A DNA stretch of 64,000 nt from Desulfuromonadales bacterium (GCA_014860225.1 JACZKE010000039.1:40077-104076), one strand, 5' to 3'. Shown: positions 9,625 through 19,071, counted from the stretch's first letter. Notes: generated from the letters alone by a model not told the origin. Program-made: numbers and translations.

Positions 9625-9659
9625 AAACGGGGCAGTTCCGAAACAGGACTGCCCCGTTT
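9625..9659 (+). terminator. Terminator of typA
   Basis: AAACGGGGCAGT (9625-9636) pairs perfectly with ACTGCCCCGTTT (9648-9659) around an 11-nt loop, 19 bp after the typA stop. Confidence 0.8.
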
Positions 9660-9950
9660 GTTCATTGACAGCAGCAGAAACAAGGACAGCTCTTCACCGA
9701 GGCCTTGAAAAAACGCTGCAAAATGGACTTTTATGCAAAGCCGCCATTTTAAGGACACCTTTCTAACCTCAGACAGCGATAAACATAATCGGTTCAGGGC
9801 CCGGATTTATCCCCATAAAGATTCTCAAAGTCACAATCAGGCAAATTAATGAGTAAAGGGCATCAGAGCCCTTGAAATAATCAGTGTTTGGCTCTATCAT
9901 TGCCGCGTTCTTCAAGTACAACAGTCATCCCTGAAAGCATCGGAGGAAGC
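9660..9950. other. Intergenic stretch, nothing recognised
   Basis: About 290 bp between the typA terminator and the GTG start of the AMMECR1-like gene. No gene, repeat or clear promoter is visible. An in-frame extension of the next gene reaches back to 9888 but has no ribosome site. Confidence 0.6.
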
Positions 9951-10511
9951 GTGAACCGAGAGTTGAACGCTCACGAAAAACAAGTCCTTCTGGCCATTGC
10001 CCGTGAAGCGATTATTCATGGCGTGCGAACCGGCCAGGAATTCATTGAACCCCGTGAAGAAAAAGTCCTCAATCAACGTAATGGATGTTTTGTCACCATT
10101 AAACAGAACGGACAATTGCGCGGCTGCATCGGCAACTTCCAGTCTGAGCTGCCCCTTTTCAAAGAGGTTGCCCAGATGGCTCAGGCTTCGGCAGCGAAAG
10201 ACCCTCGTTTCTATCCACTCAAAGAACAGGACCTCGACAACTTTACCCTGGAAATCTCCGTACTGTCGCCTCTGCACAAAATAGAAGATATCGAGGAAAT
10301 TGAAGTTGGCAAGCATGGCATTTACATCGAGAAAAGCTTTTACCGGGGGGTCCTGTTACCACAGGTTGCAACGGAACATAATTGGGACCGCCAAACCTTT
10401 CTTAAACAAACCTGTATCAAGGCGGGCTTGCCTACCGACGCCTGGAAGGCAGATGATGCAGATATCTATGTGTTCAGTGCCCAGGTCTTCGGCGAAGAGG
10501 CAACGGATTAG
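9951..10511 (+). CDS. amrA: AMMECR1-like protein (AmmeMemoRadiSam system protein A)
   Basis: A 186-residue AMMECR1-domain protein. The family core motif is clear: LRGCIGNFQSELPL, followed by DPRFYPL and LEISVLSPLHKI, then the YRGVLLPQVATEHNWDR block. The start is set at a GTG with a strong GGAGGA site ending 4 bp upstream; the family normally begins right at this point (L-N-A-H-E-K-Q). The biochemical role is unknown. In many anaerobes AMMECR1, MEMO and a radical-SAM protein are adjacent or fused (the AmmeMemoRadiSam system), but here the two partners are not in the window. Confidence 0.88.
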   Translation: MNRELNAHEKQVLLAIAREAIIHGVRTGQEFIEPREEKVLNQRNGCFVTIKQNGQLRGCIGNFQSELPLFKEVAQMAQASAAKDPRFYPLKEQDLDNFTLEISVLSPLHKIEDIEEIEVGKHGIYIEKSFYRGVLLPQVATEHNWDRQTFLKQTCIKAGLPTDAWKADDADIYVFSAQVFGEEATD

Positions 10512-10558
10512 CATCCTGTCAGTCTAAACGGGCCGCAACGGCGTCTATCCTGAAACTC

Positions 10559-10873
10559 TTAAGGCTTGTTATCGTTATTAGCCTCTTCCTTAAACCAGCG
10601 ATCAAACCATGTCCGGTGGTCTTTCTCCGAGAGGAGTCTAAAATCATTCGGCCCCAACCAGACGCCCCCACAGCCAGGGCATTTGTCCATGGGAACCCCC
10701 CTGAAATCAATGGGTTCAATCCGGTCCCCACATTTCGGACAACGATCGCGACAATACTGACGTACCAGCTTTTCCCGGGTTTCTGCCTTAATCTTCTCAA
10801 TCAGTTCTTTTTCCAGATCATGAAAATATTTATTTTCCAAAGCCTTTTTGCGCTCTTCCCATGCATCAGTCAT
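10559..10873 (-). CDS. TFIIB-type zinc-ribbon protein
   Basis: A 104-residue protein: an N-terminal charged helix (about residues 1-50, rich in K and E, probably coiled) followed by a zinc ribbon with CPKC and CPGCGGVWL. This second motif, with a following W-L-x-x-x-D/E, is typical of the zf-TFIIB family of small bacterial proteins. The start at MTDAWEERKK has a GGAGG site; an 11-codon extension is less likely. It converges on the AMMECR1-like gene. Function unknown. Confidence 0.8.
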   Translation of the reverse strand: MTDAWEERKKALENKYFHDLEKELIEKIKAETREKLVRQYCRDRCPKCGDRIEPIDFRGVPMDKCPGCGGVWLGPNDFRLLSEKDHRTWFDRWFKEEANNDNKP

Positions 10874-10990
10874 GTCAACACCTCCAGGGCAAAAGAGTTT
10901 CCCCAATGAGTGCCCGTCCGGACCCCGGATGACACAAACGCAGCTTTAAATCCTGAAACGAGCAATTTTTCGCAAGGTAAAGAAAATCAA

Positions 10991-11035
10991 GGATTTGAGC
11001 GGAGGCGTAGTCCTTTACGCCGTACAATCAAATCC
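10991..11035. repeat. Nested palindromic hairpin sequence
   Basis: Outer arms GGATTTGA (10991-10998) and TCAAATCC (11028-11035) enclose inner arms GGCGTA (11004-11009) and TACGCC (11016-11021). It has the form of a REP-type palindrome between the zinc-ribbon and Cas6-like genes. No second copy was noticed in this window. Confidence 0.5.
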
Positions 11036-11119
11036 GCCGATTGACGCAGAGATTGCAAAAAAGGGTCGTTTCCAGTTGGAATTCAATTATAACAGCTATT
11101 TGAAGACCAGCAACAGCTC

Positions 11120-12103
11120 TCATGAACTAAGGACAAATCGACCTGCACCATAAGTTGCCCCTTTCCCGATGCCGAGCAGAGAAGCAACGGCAAAGACCCA
11201 ATAAGTTTCTTCAAGGGCCGGCCCTCCCAAAATCATTTCTCCGAGGAACCCACCGACTGCCATACCCTGTCGTCCTGCCAAAAAACGCCAGTCCTGCCAC
11301 TGCAGTTCGACTTCAGCCACATTCAGGTGGTGGACCTGTTCAAGCAGGTACTGAGGATCATCGAGCACCTCGATGCCACTGTGAGCATAAAGCATGGAAG
11401 TGCTTCGACGCAGCATGAACGGGAAAATCTGCGTGAGTTTCGGTTTTCTAAGTGGCTTGCCGTCAATCATAAGACGAGTCGGCGTTATGAACTTTACGAC
11501 TATGTTTCTCGCAACTCGATCCGTTTGCAGCAACCATGTCAATGGCTGGACAGGACAGGTCAGTGTCTCAAGCGGCTGGTTCTGTCGCCAGGCCAAAGCT
11601 TCTGAGTGGTCAGATTCCCTGCTGAATACTTCTGCAACTGCAAAGCGCCCCTCACCAGCAGCCAAGCCAATATGGCCGAGATGGATCAGGCTACGCAGGA
11701 ATTCAGGGATCAGCGGTATGCCGGTGCCGAGGAAAAGGACCTCAAGCTCAAGTTGATCACCTGCATCAAACAACTTTTTGTGCATAATCGGCATGGTGAT
11801 AACGAAAGCCGGCGACGGCTTCTGGAATTTTCGCAGAGCAATTGGATCATCACTCAGTGGCGGTTGAAAAAGAATCTTCCATTTCTGGATTGCAACGTCA
11901 TCACTTGCATCGAGCGATTGTCTGCCCGCAAGGCGCAACAAACGCCCAATCGCCAAAAAATCGGCAGGAAGCAGCTGGAATGGCGATATGAAGTCGAGGA
12001 CAAAGCGTGTCTTGACAACATCGATTTGCTGCAGTCCCTCCGGCCAGGCCGGTATCATGAAATCATTCTCTACAATCATTGCTGGATGTTGTAGTCCACG
12101 CAC
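11120..12103 (-). CDS. cas6: Cas6-like RAMP protein (orphan CRISPR precrRNA endoribonuclease family)
   Basis: A 327-residue protein whose C-terminal third matches the CRISPR_Cas6 (PF10040-type) RAMP domain: VGGFLGEMILGG followed about 20 residues later by the glycine-rich RNA-binding loop GIGKGATYGAGRF close to the C-terminus. The preceding LRRSTSMLYAHSG segment also fits. Cas6 cleaves CRISPR repeat RNA, but no array or other cas gene is in the window. The start is a GTG with weak ribosome site; ATG codons 8 and 15 codons later are alternatives. It is divergent from tgt. It may serve a distant CRISPR locus or have another RNA substrate; catalytic residues vary in this family and were not assigned. 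Confidence 0.78.
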   Translation of the reverse strand: MRGLQHPAMIVENDFMIPAWPEGLQQIDVVKTRFVLDFISPFQLLPADFLAIGRLLRLAGRQSLDASDDVAIQKWKILFQPPLSDDPIALRKFQKPSPAFVITMPIMHKKLFDAGDQLELEVLFLGTGIPLIPEFLRSLIHLGHIGLAAGEGRFAVAEVFSRESDHSEALAWRQNQPLETLTCPVQPLTWLLQTDRVARNIVVKFITPTRLMIDGKPLRKPKLTQIFPFMLRRSTSMLYAHSGIEVLDDPQYLLEQVHHLNVAEVELQWQDWRFLAGRQGMAVGGFLGEMILGGPALEETYWVFAVASLLGIGKGATYGAGRFVLSS

Positions 12104-12186
12104 ACTTCTGTTAAAGTCCGTCAGACTTATACTGTGTACCAGTTGAATTAAGCTGCATCGTCAGCGCCAGAAGAGCCTAACATATC

Positions 12187-13311
12187 ATGATGACGTTTGA
12201 ACTGCTCTCCAAAGATCAAAAGACCCGTGCCCGCCGCGGCCGCATCACCACTCCGCACGGTATCATCGAAACACCGATTTTCATGCCTGTCGGTACTCAT
12301 GGCGCTCTCAAAGCGATGACCCCTGCACAAGTCGATGATGCCGGGGCACAGATTATCCTCTCTAACACCTACCATCTGCACCTCAAGCCTGGCGAAGGGC
12401 TGGTGGAAAAAGCCGGGGGATTACATCGATTCATGAACTGGCCCAAGCCGATTCTGACTGACAGCGGCGGATTTCAGGTGTTCTCTCTTCCCAAAAAAGA
12501 GATTACCGATACCGGAGTCTTTTTCAAACATGAAATCAACGGCGAACGCATCTTTCTTGGTCCGCGCGAGGCAACCGGTATCCAGAACCGCCTCGGGGCC
12601 GATATCATCATGGCTTTTGATGAGTGTATCCCCTACCCGGCCACCCATGATTACACCAGTAAATCGATACGCAAGACCCTGCGTTGGGCAGAGGAGTGCC
12701 TCAATGCGCACGATCGTGTAGACCAGGCTCTTTTCGGGATTGTTCAGGGTAGTGTTTACGATGATCTGCGCCGTGATTGTGCGCTGGCTCTCAAAGAGAT
12801 GAATTTCCCCGGCTATGCCGTCGGCGGTGTCAGCGTCGGCGAGGGGTTGGAACTGCTGAAAAAAGTCGTTGACTACACCGAGCCCTTCCTGCCCGAAGAT
12901 AAACCCAGATACCTGATGGGAGTCGGCCTTCCCGAAGACATTCTGGAAAGCATTGAACGTGGTATGGATATGTTTGACTGCGTTATTCCGACCCGTTACG
13001 CCCGCAGTGCCACCCTCTTCACCAGGCGCGGCAAGATACGCCTGACCAACAAACGTTATCGTCGCGACTTCTTCCCTGTCGACGCCTCGTGCCGTTGCTA
13101 CTGCTGCAGCAACTTTACCAGAGCCTATCTTCATCATCTTTTCAATGCCAACGAAGTCCTCTCAGCGACTCTGGCTGCGATCCATAACGTACGCTTCTAT
13201 CTCGATATGGTTGCGGGTGCAAGGGTAGCTATCGAAGCCAATGACTACGTCAGCTTCAAGACTCAGTTCCTCGAAGAGTATCTGCGTGATGATGGTACTC
13301 CAGGCCGTTGA
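12187..13311 (+). CDS. tgt: tRNA-guanine transglycosylase (queuosine synthesis)
   Basis: A 374-residue TGT that exchanges guanine-34 of tRNAs Asp, Asn, His and Tyr for preQ1. Motifs are the nucleophile region DSGGFQVFSL, VGGVSVGEG, GVGLPEDIL, the second catalytic Asp in FDCVIPTRYAR, and the zinc site CRCYCCSNFTRAYLHH. Length is normal. The two first codons are both ATG; the ribosome site is weak. It is followed after 31 bp by a helical-repeat protein and is divergent from the Cas6-like gene. Confidence 0.97.
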   Translation: MMTFELLSKDQKTRARRGRITTPHGIIETPIFMPVGTHGALKAMTPAQVDDAGAQIILSNTYHLHLKPGEGLVEKAGGLHRFMNWPKPILTDSGGFQVFSLPKKEITDTGVFFKHEINGERIFLGPREATGIQNRLGADIIMAFDECIPYPATHDYTSKSIRKTLRWAEECLNAHDRVDQALFGIVQGSVYDDLRRDCALALKEMNFPGYAVGGVSVGEGLELLKKVVDYTEPFLPEDKPRYLMGVGLPEDILESIERGMDMFDCVIPTRYARSATLFTRRGKIRLTNKRYRRDFFPVDASCRCYCCSNFTRAYLHHLFNANEVLSATLAAIHNVRFYLDMVAGARVAIEANDYVSFKTQFLEEYLRDDGTPGR

Positions 13312-13342
13312 CGATTCCCTCTTCGGCCTGCATAATTGAGCC

Positions 13343-14140
13343 ATGGCCGATGAATCATTATCTCCCGGGATTGACACTGAACAGGGCAGACGGCTCTATA
13401 AGGCTCTGACCGCAACTGTTGATGAGCTCTTCCAGGTCTTGCTGGACCCGGAGATGCAGATCCTGCGTTCAGCTTTGCATAACCAGAACCTCACCGAGGC
13501 TCATCTCCTGACCCTGCTCAAGCGCCGTGATCTCAGCGAAGATCTTCTTAAAACCATATTTCAGATGGACATGTCCAAAAGAAGTCACCGCCTGCAGGTC
13601 GCCCTGGTAAAAAACCCCGGATCACCATGCCAGATATCACTTGCGTTGCTACCACATCTCCACCTGTTCGAGTTGGTAGATCTCTGTCTGGTCCCGGGCA
13701 TAACGCCGGACCAGAAATTCGCCGCAGAACGTGCCATTCTGCAACGCCTGCCGACCACAGAGTTGGGCAACAAAATGACTTTGGCCCGACGCGCAACAGC
13801 CACAGTCGTTGGCGAGATTCTCAAGGGAGGTGAAAGTCCTCTGGTTGAGATTTGCCTGAGCAGCCCGCGTTTGCGCGAAGTCTCCATCCTGCAGTTCATC
13901 AACAGCGCCAGCTCTTCTGCGGAAACCATCTCCATAATTGCCCGGCATCCCAAATGGAAATTACGGCCCGACCTGAGGCTCGCCATTCTCAAAAACCGGC
14001 GAACCCCATCCGTCTGGTTCACCCTCTTCCTGCCCCAACTGCGCACTCCCGATGTACGCAGTCTCTTGACCTCCCGGCGGCTCAGCCCGGCTCAAAAAAA
14101 ACTCGTTCAGGACGAGCTGAAAAAACGCGGGATTGCCTGA
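13343..14140 (+). CDS. Hypothetical alpha-helical repeat protein downstream of tgt
   Basis: A 265-residue protein with no signal peptide or membrane segment. It is built of amphipathic helices rich in leucine; repeated units such as LTEAHLLTLLKRRDLSEDLL, ARHPKWKLRPDLRLAILKN and LPQLRTPDVRSLLTSRRLSP give a HEAT- or LRV-like impression. The tail is basic (LVQDELKKRG). Position 31 bp after tgt on the same strand suggests co-transcription, but there is no direct evidence for a role in tRNA modification. No family was recognised. Confidence 0.75.
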   Translation: MADESLSPGIDTEQGRRLYKALTATVDELFQVLLDPEMQILRSALHNQNLTEAHLLTLLKRRDLSEDLLKTIFQMDMSKRSHRLQVALVKNPGSPCQISLALLPHLHLFELVDLCLVPGITPDQKFAAERAILQRLPTTELGNKMTLARRATATVVGEILKGGESPLVEICLSSPRLREVSILQFINSASSSAETISIIARHPKWKLRPDLRLAILKNRRTPSVWFTLFLPQLRTPDVRSLLTSRRLSPAQKKLVQDELKKRGIA

Positions 14141-14251
14141 GTAGCATTCCGTTAAAAGGTTGAACAGATGGGTCTCGTTGCCTGTTTCAGATATCTACGC
14201 TTGCAACACTTCCATGTGACCTGGATAATTGATCGGTAGTATGATCATCCG

Positions 14252-15136
14252 TCATCTTTTATAAGAACCTATGTAGATCGCCGACAGGATAAGTACGACA
14301 CCGAAAACTTCGTACATGCCCGTCGGTCTGTCGAAAAAGATCACGTCCCACACAAAAGCGAGCGTGGGCTGCATGAGCAGAATCAGTCCTGCTGAAGTTG
14401 CAGAGATGTGCTTGATCGCCGATGAAATCAGCGACCAGCCGATTGTCGTACTCACCACCCCGGCGCCTGCCAGTGCCAAGAAAGACCCGGCATCCGGGAT
14501 GATGAATGAGGATCTGGTAAGGGGAGTGACCAAGCCCAGTAAAACAGTGCTGGCGATCGACACCACCAGCATTGCGGATACGCCATTAACGGATGAGTTG
14601 TTCATCGATTGCTTTAACAGCATGACGTAACCGGAATAAAATATTGCCGTCGCGATACCCAGAATGATGCCCAGCCTGGTTTTAGCATCCAGGTTGACCC
14701 AATCCATACCGGTAATCAGGAACAACCCGGCAAGTGCAATAAGGACCGCCAGTATAAAAAGATTGGATATTTTTTGTTTCAGGAAGACATACGAAAAAAC
14801 AGCTGTGAAAAACACCTGGAAGTTACCCAGCAAGGTGGCGAGACCGGGCCCGACGAGATGAATGCTGCGGTGCCAACACATAAAGTCTATCGCCAGCAAG
14901 GTTCCTGCTCCGGAAAGCAGGTAGATCGCGTTACGGTCTATACTCAATCTGTCGCCTCGCAAGCGAAGCAGTACAAACAAGGACAATCCGGCAAACAGCA
15001 TACGGTAAAAACCGGCGCTGTCCGGAGAGACGTTGGCGAGTTTGATGAACACCGGAGAAAAACTGATGCAGACAGAACCTGCCAGTAATTTAAACAGAGG
15101 AAAAGGTGGCTGTCTCGCAGTAATGGCAGAGTCCAT
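14252..15136 (-). CDS. EamA/DMT family transporter
   Basis: A 294-residue inner-membrane protein with ten hydrophobic segments arranged as two EamA halves. The first half shows SPVFIKLANVSPDSAGFYR and LLGNFQVFFTAVFSYVFLKQ; the second has GWSLISSAIKHISATSAGLI and ends with FDRPTGMYEVFGVVLIL. Drug/metabolite transporters of this type export amino acids or other metabolites; the substrate cannot be read from sequence. The ATG at 15136 is used; a GTG five codons upstream is possible. Confidence 0.9.
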   Translation of the reverse strand: MDSAITARQPPFPLFKLLAGSVCISFSPVFIKLANVSPDSAGFYRMLFAGLSLFVLLRLRGDRLSIDRNAIYLLSGAGTLLAIDFMCWHRSIHLVGPGLATLLGNFQVFFTAVFSYVFLKQKISNLFILAVLIALAGLFLITGMDWVNLDAKTRLGIILGIATAIFYSGYVMLLKQSMNNSSVNGVSAMLVVSIASTVLLGLVTPLTRSSFIIPDAGSFLALAGAGVVSTTIGWSLISSAIKHISATSAGLILLMQPTLAFVWDVIFFDRPTGMYEVFGVVLILSAIYIGSYKR

Positions 15137-15328
15137 GTAAAGGGATATCACCAGAGTTGAAAGGGTAAGGGTACCGCTACCGCTTAAACGACGATAGCCT
15201 CAGAGGTAATTTGCTGAACTCTCAGTCATTATTCAGATTTCAATTCAACAGCTTTTCACTCTAACTGTAAAAGAACATTCTGTGGCGAAGAAAAACAGCG
15301 CTATTCTTTCTTGTCCAATCCAGGGAAA

Positions 15329-16318
15329 CTACTTTTGCATGATCTCTTCCAGGGTCTGACGAAACGTATCGAGGGACGAACCGCCGAGATCCACGGCGCG
15401 CTGCGCCGCTGCAAGGGCTTCTTGTCGCTTGCCCTGTTCTGCCAGAACATGGGCGAGGTTGTTGAAGGCCATGCCATTTTCCGGTTCGAGCAGGGTTGCC
15501 TGATGAAAGGCCTCGGCGGAGCCTTCAAGATCATGCAGACGGTATCTGCTGTTGCCAAGCCCCATCCAGGCAGCAAAACTCGTCTTCCATCGCTCCAGGG
15601 CCGTTGCATAACCGATTGCTGCAGCCCTCCGCTGACCGGTCTTTTCCAGACCTGAAACGGCGGCAAGCCACGCCACTTCTTCACCTGTAACCGGCAGCCG
15701 GTCAGGTGGAAGAACCAGCAGTCCCCAGTACTCACCACGCCTCCAGAGATTCATAAAGACTCGAGAGCTGAGGACCTCCCTGGCGGTCAGGCCTGAGTGG
15801 AGGATAACCTCACCCTGTTGCTGATCATAGCCGATGACCACGGCATAGTGCCACTTCGGATACCAGAAAAAGCTGAGGTTGACCAGAACGATAACCGGAT
15901 GGCCGGCAGAGACCTCTGCCAGCAGGGCTTCACTGCCTGTGATCGGATATGCGACCCGGCCATGCCTGCGGGCTGAACCAATCAGAGAACTCTGCAGACT
16001 GCCCTTGAGGCCGGGACTATAAACTTCGGGAGAAAGATCGGAGGGCTGCACGGCAATCCCACTCCAGTTAAGCGCCATGGCAAGGGCTGCCGGGCCGCAC
16101 TGTAGTTCATCCTGGGCAAAGAATGGAACTCCGGAAACCATGGCACTGTCCGGTTCTCCTGGCGTCTGGGGCATCGGACCCATCGGCAGGAGGCTGCAGC
16201 TGGAGAGGACAATGGTCAGCACAGAAAACAACAGGCCGGCAATCATCCGACTGCCGGCCTGGATCAAACGTGGACTTGCCTTGGGTTCAGTTCTGGGCAT
16301 TAACAAAACTAAAAACAT
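15329..16318 (-). CDS. PA2778 family C39-like cysteine peptidase lipoprotein with TPRs
   Basis: A lipoprotein of about 329 residues: a hydrophobic N-terminus ending in the lipobox LSSC, then a papain-like C39 domain with the catalytic Cys in FFAQDELQCGPAALAMAL and His in YPKWHYAVVIGYD, then TPR repeats (AWMGLGNSRYRLHDLEGSAE, AFNNLAHVLAEQGKRQEAL). This domain order is typical of the PA2778 family. The start overlaps the upstream PA2779-like gene: 16318 gives a 32-bp overlap and the Met at 16300 a 14-bp overlap, so translation is coupled. The peptidase resembles the leader-cleaving domain of bacteriocin exporters, but no bacteriocin gene is nearby. Confidence 0.88.
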   Translation of the reverse strand: MFLVLLMPRTEPKASPRLIQAGSRMIAGLLFSVLTIVLSSCSLLPMGPMPQTPGEPDSAMVSGVPFFAQDELQCGPAALAMALNWSGIAVQPSDLSPEVYSPGLKGSLQSSLIGSARRHGRVAYPITGSEALLAEVSAGHPVIVLVNLSFFWYPKWHYAVVIGYDQQQGEVILHSGLTAREVLSSRVFMNLWRRGEYWGLLVLPPDRLPVTGEEVAWLAAVSGLEKTGQRRAAAIGYATALERWKTSFAAWMGLGNSRYRLHDLEGSAEAFHQATLLEPENGMAFNNLAHVLAEQGKRQEALAAAQRAVDLGGSSLDTFRQTLEEIMQK

Positions 16319-16694
16319 GGGTGAGACCCAGGAGGTCGGTTATCAACAACACCACAAAGATGAAAACTACGGCGCCGACGATCGCGCCTGCCGCACTGGC
16401 ACCAGCAGGCAACTGATCCATGGAATTGGCAATTTTCGCCAACTCTGCATTGGAAAGGCTGTCCACTCTTTTCTGAGCTTCGGCAGCATCAACACCATGC
16501 TGAATCATGACCTGCTGCACATCTTCACGACCGAGAAAAGCGGCAACCCGCTCCCGATCCGCCTGCTGCTGTTGCACCGCGATCACGGTACCAGTGTCGA
16601 CCATCTGTGCCATAGCAGTCTGCACTGAAAAATCGAGTAGAATAAAGGAAAGAACTAGGAACAAACTCACTGGCCTTATCAGTTTTTTTAGCAT
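16287..16694 (-). CDS. PA2779 family membrane protein
   Basis: A 135-residue protein with a signal sequence (to about residue 29, TAMAQM), a soluble helical region with QQQQADRERVAAFLGREDVQ and GVDAAEAQKRVDSLSNAELA, and a C-terminal transmembrane segment (AIVGAVVFIFVVLLITDLLG). This matches PA2779-type proteins, which are regularly encoded next to a PA2778-type peptidase, as here. A GG-type site (LPAG) lies before the membrane segment. A good AAGGAAGG ribosome site precedes the start. Function unknown; a substrate or anchor of the peptidase is plausible. Confidence 0.85.
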   Translation of the reverse strand: MLKKLIRPVSLFLVLSFILLDFSVQTAMAQMVDTGTVIAVQQQQADRERVAAFLGREDVQQVMIQHGVDAAEAQKRVDSLSNAELAKIANSMDQLPAGASAAGAIVGAVVFIFVVLLITDLLGLTHVFSFVNAQN

Positions 16695-16885
16695 GGAGAC
16701 CTTCCTTAATGTTGAAGTTAGAGAGCATGCCGATTAAAAGTGATATTAGTAATCAATTATAGACAGTTGCTTGCCAATGTCAATTTTCTATCTGTGAATA
16801 ACTACCCGGATTCAACATGTCGGCGATTTTTTCACAAGACCTGAATGGCGGCTCTGATCTCCATGCACTGCAATCATTGCATGAT

Positions 16886-17722
16886 TCAGAGAGTTTTATA
16901 CCAGACATTCATACTCTCCAGCTGGCCGGAGATCTGGGTGTTGTTGGTCAAGGTCCCGGCAAATCTGTAGCCGTGCTTGGCAAAAGTGATGTTCATACCG
17001 TAGGAGTAGGCTCGAGCAATGGTATAGGCAGTGCAAATGCCTTTGTTACGGACATCTGTTTCCATTTTTTCCAACAGGTAAGTGGCGAAGCCCTGGCCGC
17101 GACAATCCGGCCGGGTCGCAAAATCAGTCATCTCGACATTCTTGCTGGAAAAGTCGATCTCTGCCGAAGAGAGAGCGATCAACTCCCCCTCCCTGAAGAT
17201 GCCGTGATAGATGACGTCCTCGTCCATGGTCCTTTCCAGGTAGTCGGGATCATCGATCGGGAAAGGATACGACTTGAAAACCAGCTTATAGAGTCGAGCC
17301 ATTACTTGTGCGTCATGCTTCTGCATGATGCGCCACGTGAAGTCCGCATCAAGCTCGGGGACCAATCCCACTTCAGTGAACTTGCTGTTGGCGGCGGCGA
17401 TCACTTTTTTGACGATTTCCGGAGCACCTTCCTGGCGCCGTTCAGGGAACATGAATTTACTGAGGAAATAACCGTCTTCCGCGCCGTTAAACAGATTAGG
17501 AACCTTTGCCTCTTCAACAAAGCGCTCCTGCAAAAAAGCCTGCCGACTGAAAGCCGGGGCCTTGGCGAAAATCTTGGAGTAACGGTTGTCAACCGCCAGG
17601 TTGACGGCATCGTCAACCACTGTCGGGCAGTCTTGCGGGCATATCTTCATTACATACGCCCGATCGTTGCTTTTGCCGTGCTGTATTACAGAAGAACCGA
17701 AAACTTCGATTTGATCGCTCAT
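16886..17722 (-). CDS. ablB: beta-lysine N6-acetyltransferase
   Basis: A 278-residue GNAT-fold enzyme matching AblB, which acetylates L-beta-lysine to the compatible solute N-epsilon-acetyl-beta-lysine. The GNAT acetyl-CoA loop is [20 protein letters not shown]. The N-terminal part ([16 protein letters not shown]) is typical of AblB. The ATG overlaps the ablA stop by 4 nt, so the two are translationally coupled, the standard abl operon. Confidence 0.93.
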   Translation of the reverse strand: MSDQIEVFGSSVIQHGKSNDRAYVMKICPQDCPTVVDDAVNLAVDNRYSKIFAKAPAFSRQAFLQERFVEEAKVPNLFNGAEDGYFLSKFMFPERRQEGAPEIVKKVIAAANSKFTEVGLVPELDADFTWRIMQKHDAQVMARLYKLVFKSYPFPIDDPDYLERTMDEDVIYHGIFREGELIALSSAEIDFSSKNVEMTDFATRPDCRGQGFATYLLEKMETDVRNKGICTAYTIARAYSYGMNITFAKHGYRFAGTLTNNTQISGQLESMNVWYKTL

Positions 17723-19032
17723 TTGCCTCTCCGCTCCATTCTCGCATTGTTTTCCGGGGTCAGGGAAATCGTCTGATCATGATCGGACAGCAGCTTTTCG
17801 ATGCCGGTGGTGCAGCACTCTTCGGCACCATCCAGATGTAATTGCAAGTCGCATTTGTCGCAATCGCGGTTACAGAATGTCTCTTCGTAGCTATCAGGTT
17901 CCTTGTATGTGGTAATGACACCCTCAAAATTGCGCAGGATGACTTTATTGGTCGACAGTGAGATAAGATAATTCGGGTTCAATGGGATCTTGCCACCTCC
18001 ACCAGGCGCATCGACAACAAAGGTCGGGACGGCGAAGCCACTGGTATGACCCCGCAGGCTTTCCATGATTTCAATCCCTTTGCCGATCGGGGTACGGAAA
18101 TGTGTCAATCCTTCTGAAAGATCACATTGATATATATAGTAGGGGCGAACCCGGTTCTCAACCAGTTTATGCACCAGCGATTTCATGATCCGCGGACAGT
18201 CGTTGACGCCGGCCAGAAGGACGCTTTGGTTGCCGAGTGGAATGCCTGCATCGGCCAGCATGGCAAGGGCTTCACGTGACGATGCAGTGACTTCACGCGG
18301 ATGGTTGAAATGGGTATTGATCCACAAAGGGTGATGCTTCTTCAGCATCTTGACCAGGCTTTCCGTCACACGATAAGGCAGCACCACCGGCATTCGCGTT
18401 CCCAGGCGGACCACCTGAACATGTGGAATCTTGCGCAACTCGGTCAGAATCCAGTCCAGGTAATCATCGGAGAGCATCAGCGGATCACCACCGGAGAGCA
18501 ATACGTCACGCACGACCGGAGTCTTGCGGATATATGCCAAACCGGCCAGGATATCGACTTTGCTGGGAATTGAGTCAACATCGCCGACCTTGCGTTTGCG
18601 GGTACAGTGCCGACAGTACATCGAACAGACATTGCTGACATGAAACAGGACCCGATCCGGGTAGCGATGGGTAATCCCCGGGGCGGGACTGTCCTTGTCC
18701 TCGTCGAGAGGGTCAGCCATATCATGCCTGAGTATTTCCAGCTCCTCGGGGGCCGGGAAGGCCTGGCGGAAAACGGGGTCGTTCAGATAGTCTTCGGTGT
18801 TGATCAGGGACAGGTAATAAGGCGAGATGGCCAGAGGAAACTTTTTGATCGTCAGCTCGACTTTCTTCCGGTGCTTATCATCCAGCTTGATACCTAGCAA
18901 GGATTCAAACTGATCGACTGTCTTGATGCAGTTTTTAAGCTGCCATTTCCAGTCCTTCCATTTCGCTACGGCAATCTTCTCATCACCTAGCTGATCTGCA
19001 ATTTCCTGTTGTGCACTTGAGAATATAGGCAT
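17719..19032 (-). CDS. ablA: L-lysine 2,3-aminomutase
   Basis: A 437-residue radical-SAM, PLP-dependent enzyme that converts L-lysine to L-beta-lysine. The cluster motif [16 protein letters not shown] is intact, as are [23 protein letters not shown], the PLP-lysine region and the C-terminal zinc-type cysteines [13 protein letters not shown]. Length matches clostridial and archaeal KamA/AblA. The following ablB makes an osmolyte role more likely than lysine fermentation. A GAGGAA ribosome site precedes the start. Confidence 0.96.
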   Translation of the reverse strand: MPIFSSAQQEIADQLGDEKIAVAKWKDWKWQLKNCIKTVDQFESLLGIKLDDKHRKKVELTIKKFPLAISPYYLSLINTEDYLNDPVFRQAFPAPEELEILRHDMADPLDEDKDSPAPGITHRYPDRVLFHVSNVCSMYCRHCTRKRKVGDVDSIPSKVDILAGLAYIRKTPVVRDVLLSGGDPLMLSDDYLDWILTELRKIPHVQVVRLGTRMPVVLPYRVTESLVKMLKKHHPLWINTHFNHPREVTASSREALAMLADAGIPLGNQSVLLAGVNDCPRIMKSLVHKLVENRVRPYYIYQCDLSEGLTHFRTPIGKGIEIMESLRGHTSGFAVPTFVVDAPGGGGKIPLNPNYLISLSTNKVILRNFEGVITTYKEPDSYEETFCNRDCDKCDLQLHLDGAEECCTTGIEKLLSDHDQTISLTPENNARMERRGK

Positions 19033-19071
19033 TGTTCCTCTTTCTCTTTCGAGTTAATGGTTACTGACAAT

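Noticed and set aside
11120..12103. A CRISPR array near the Cas6-like gene
   Set aside because: No regularly spaced direct repeats were found around it or elsewhere in the window.
16817..17776. A 319-codon frame opposite ablB
   Set aside because: ablB has family motifs and ATGA coupling; the antisense frame has none.
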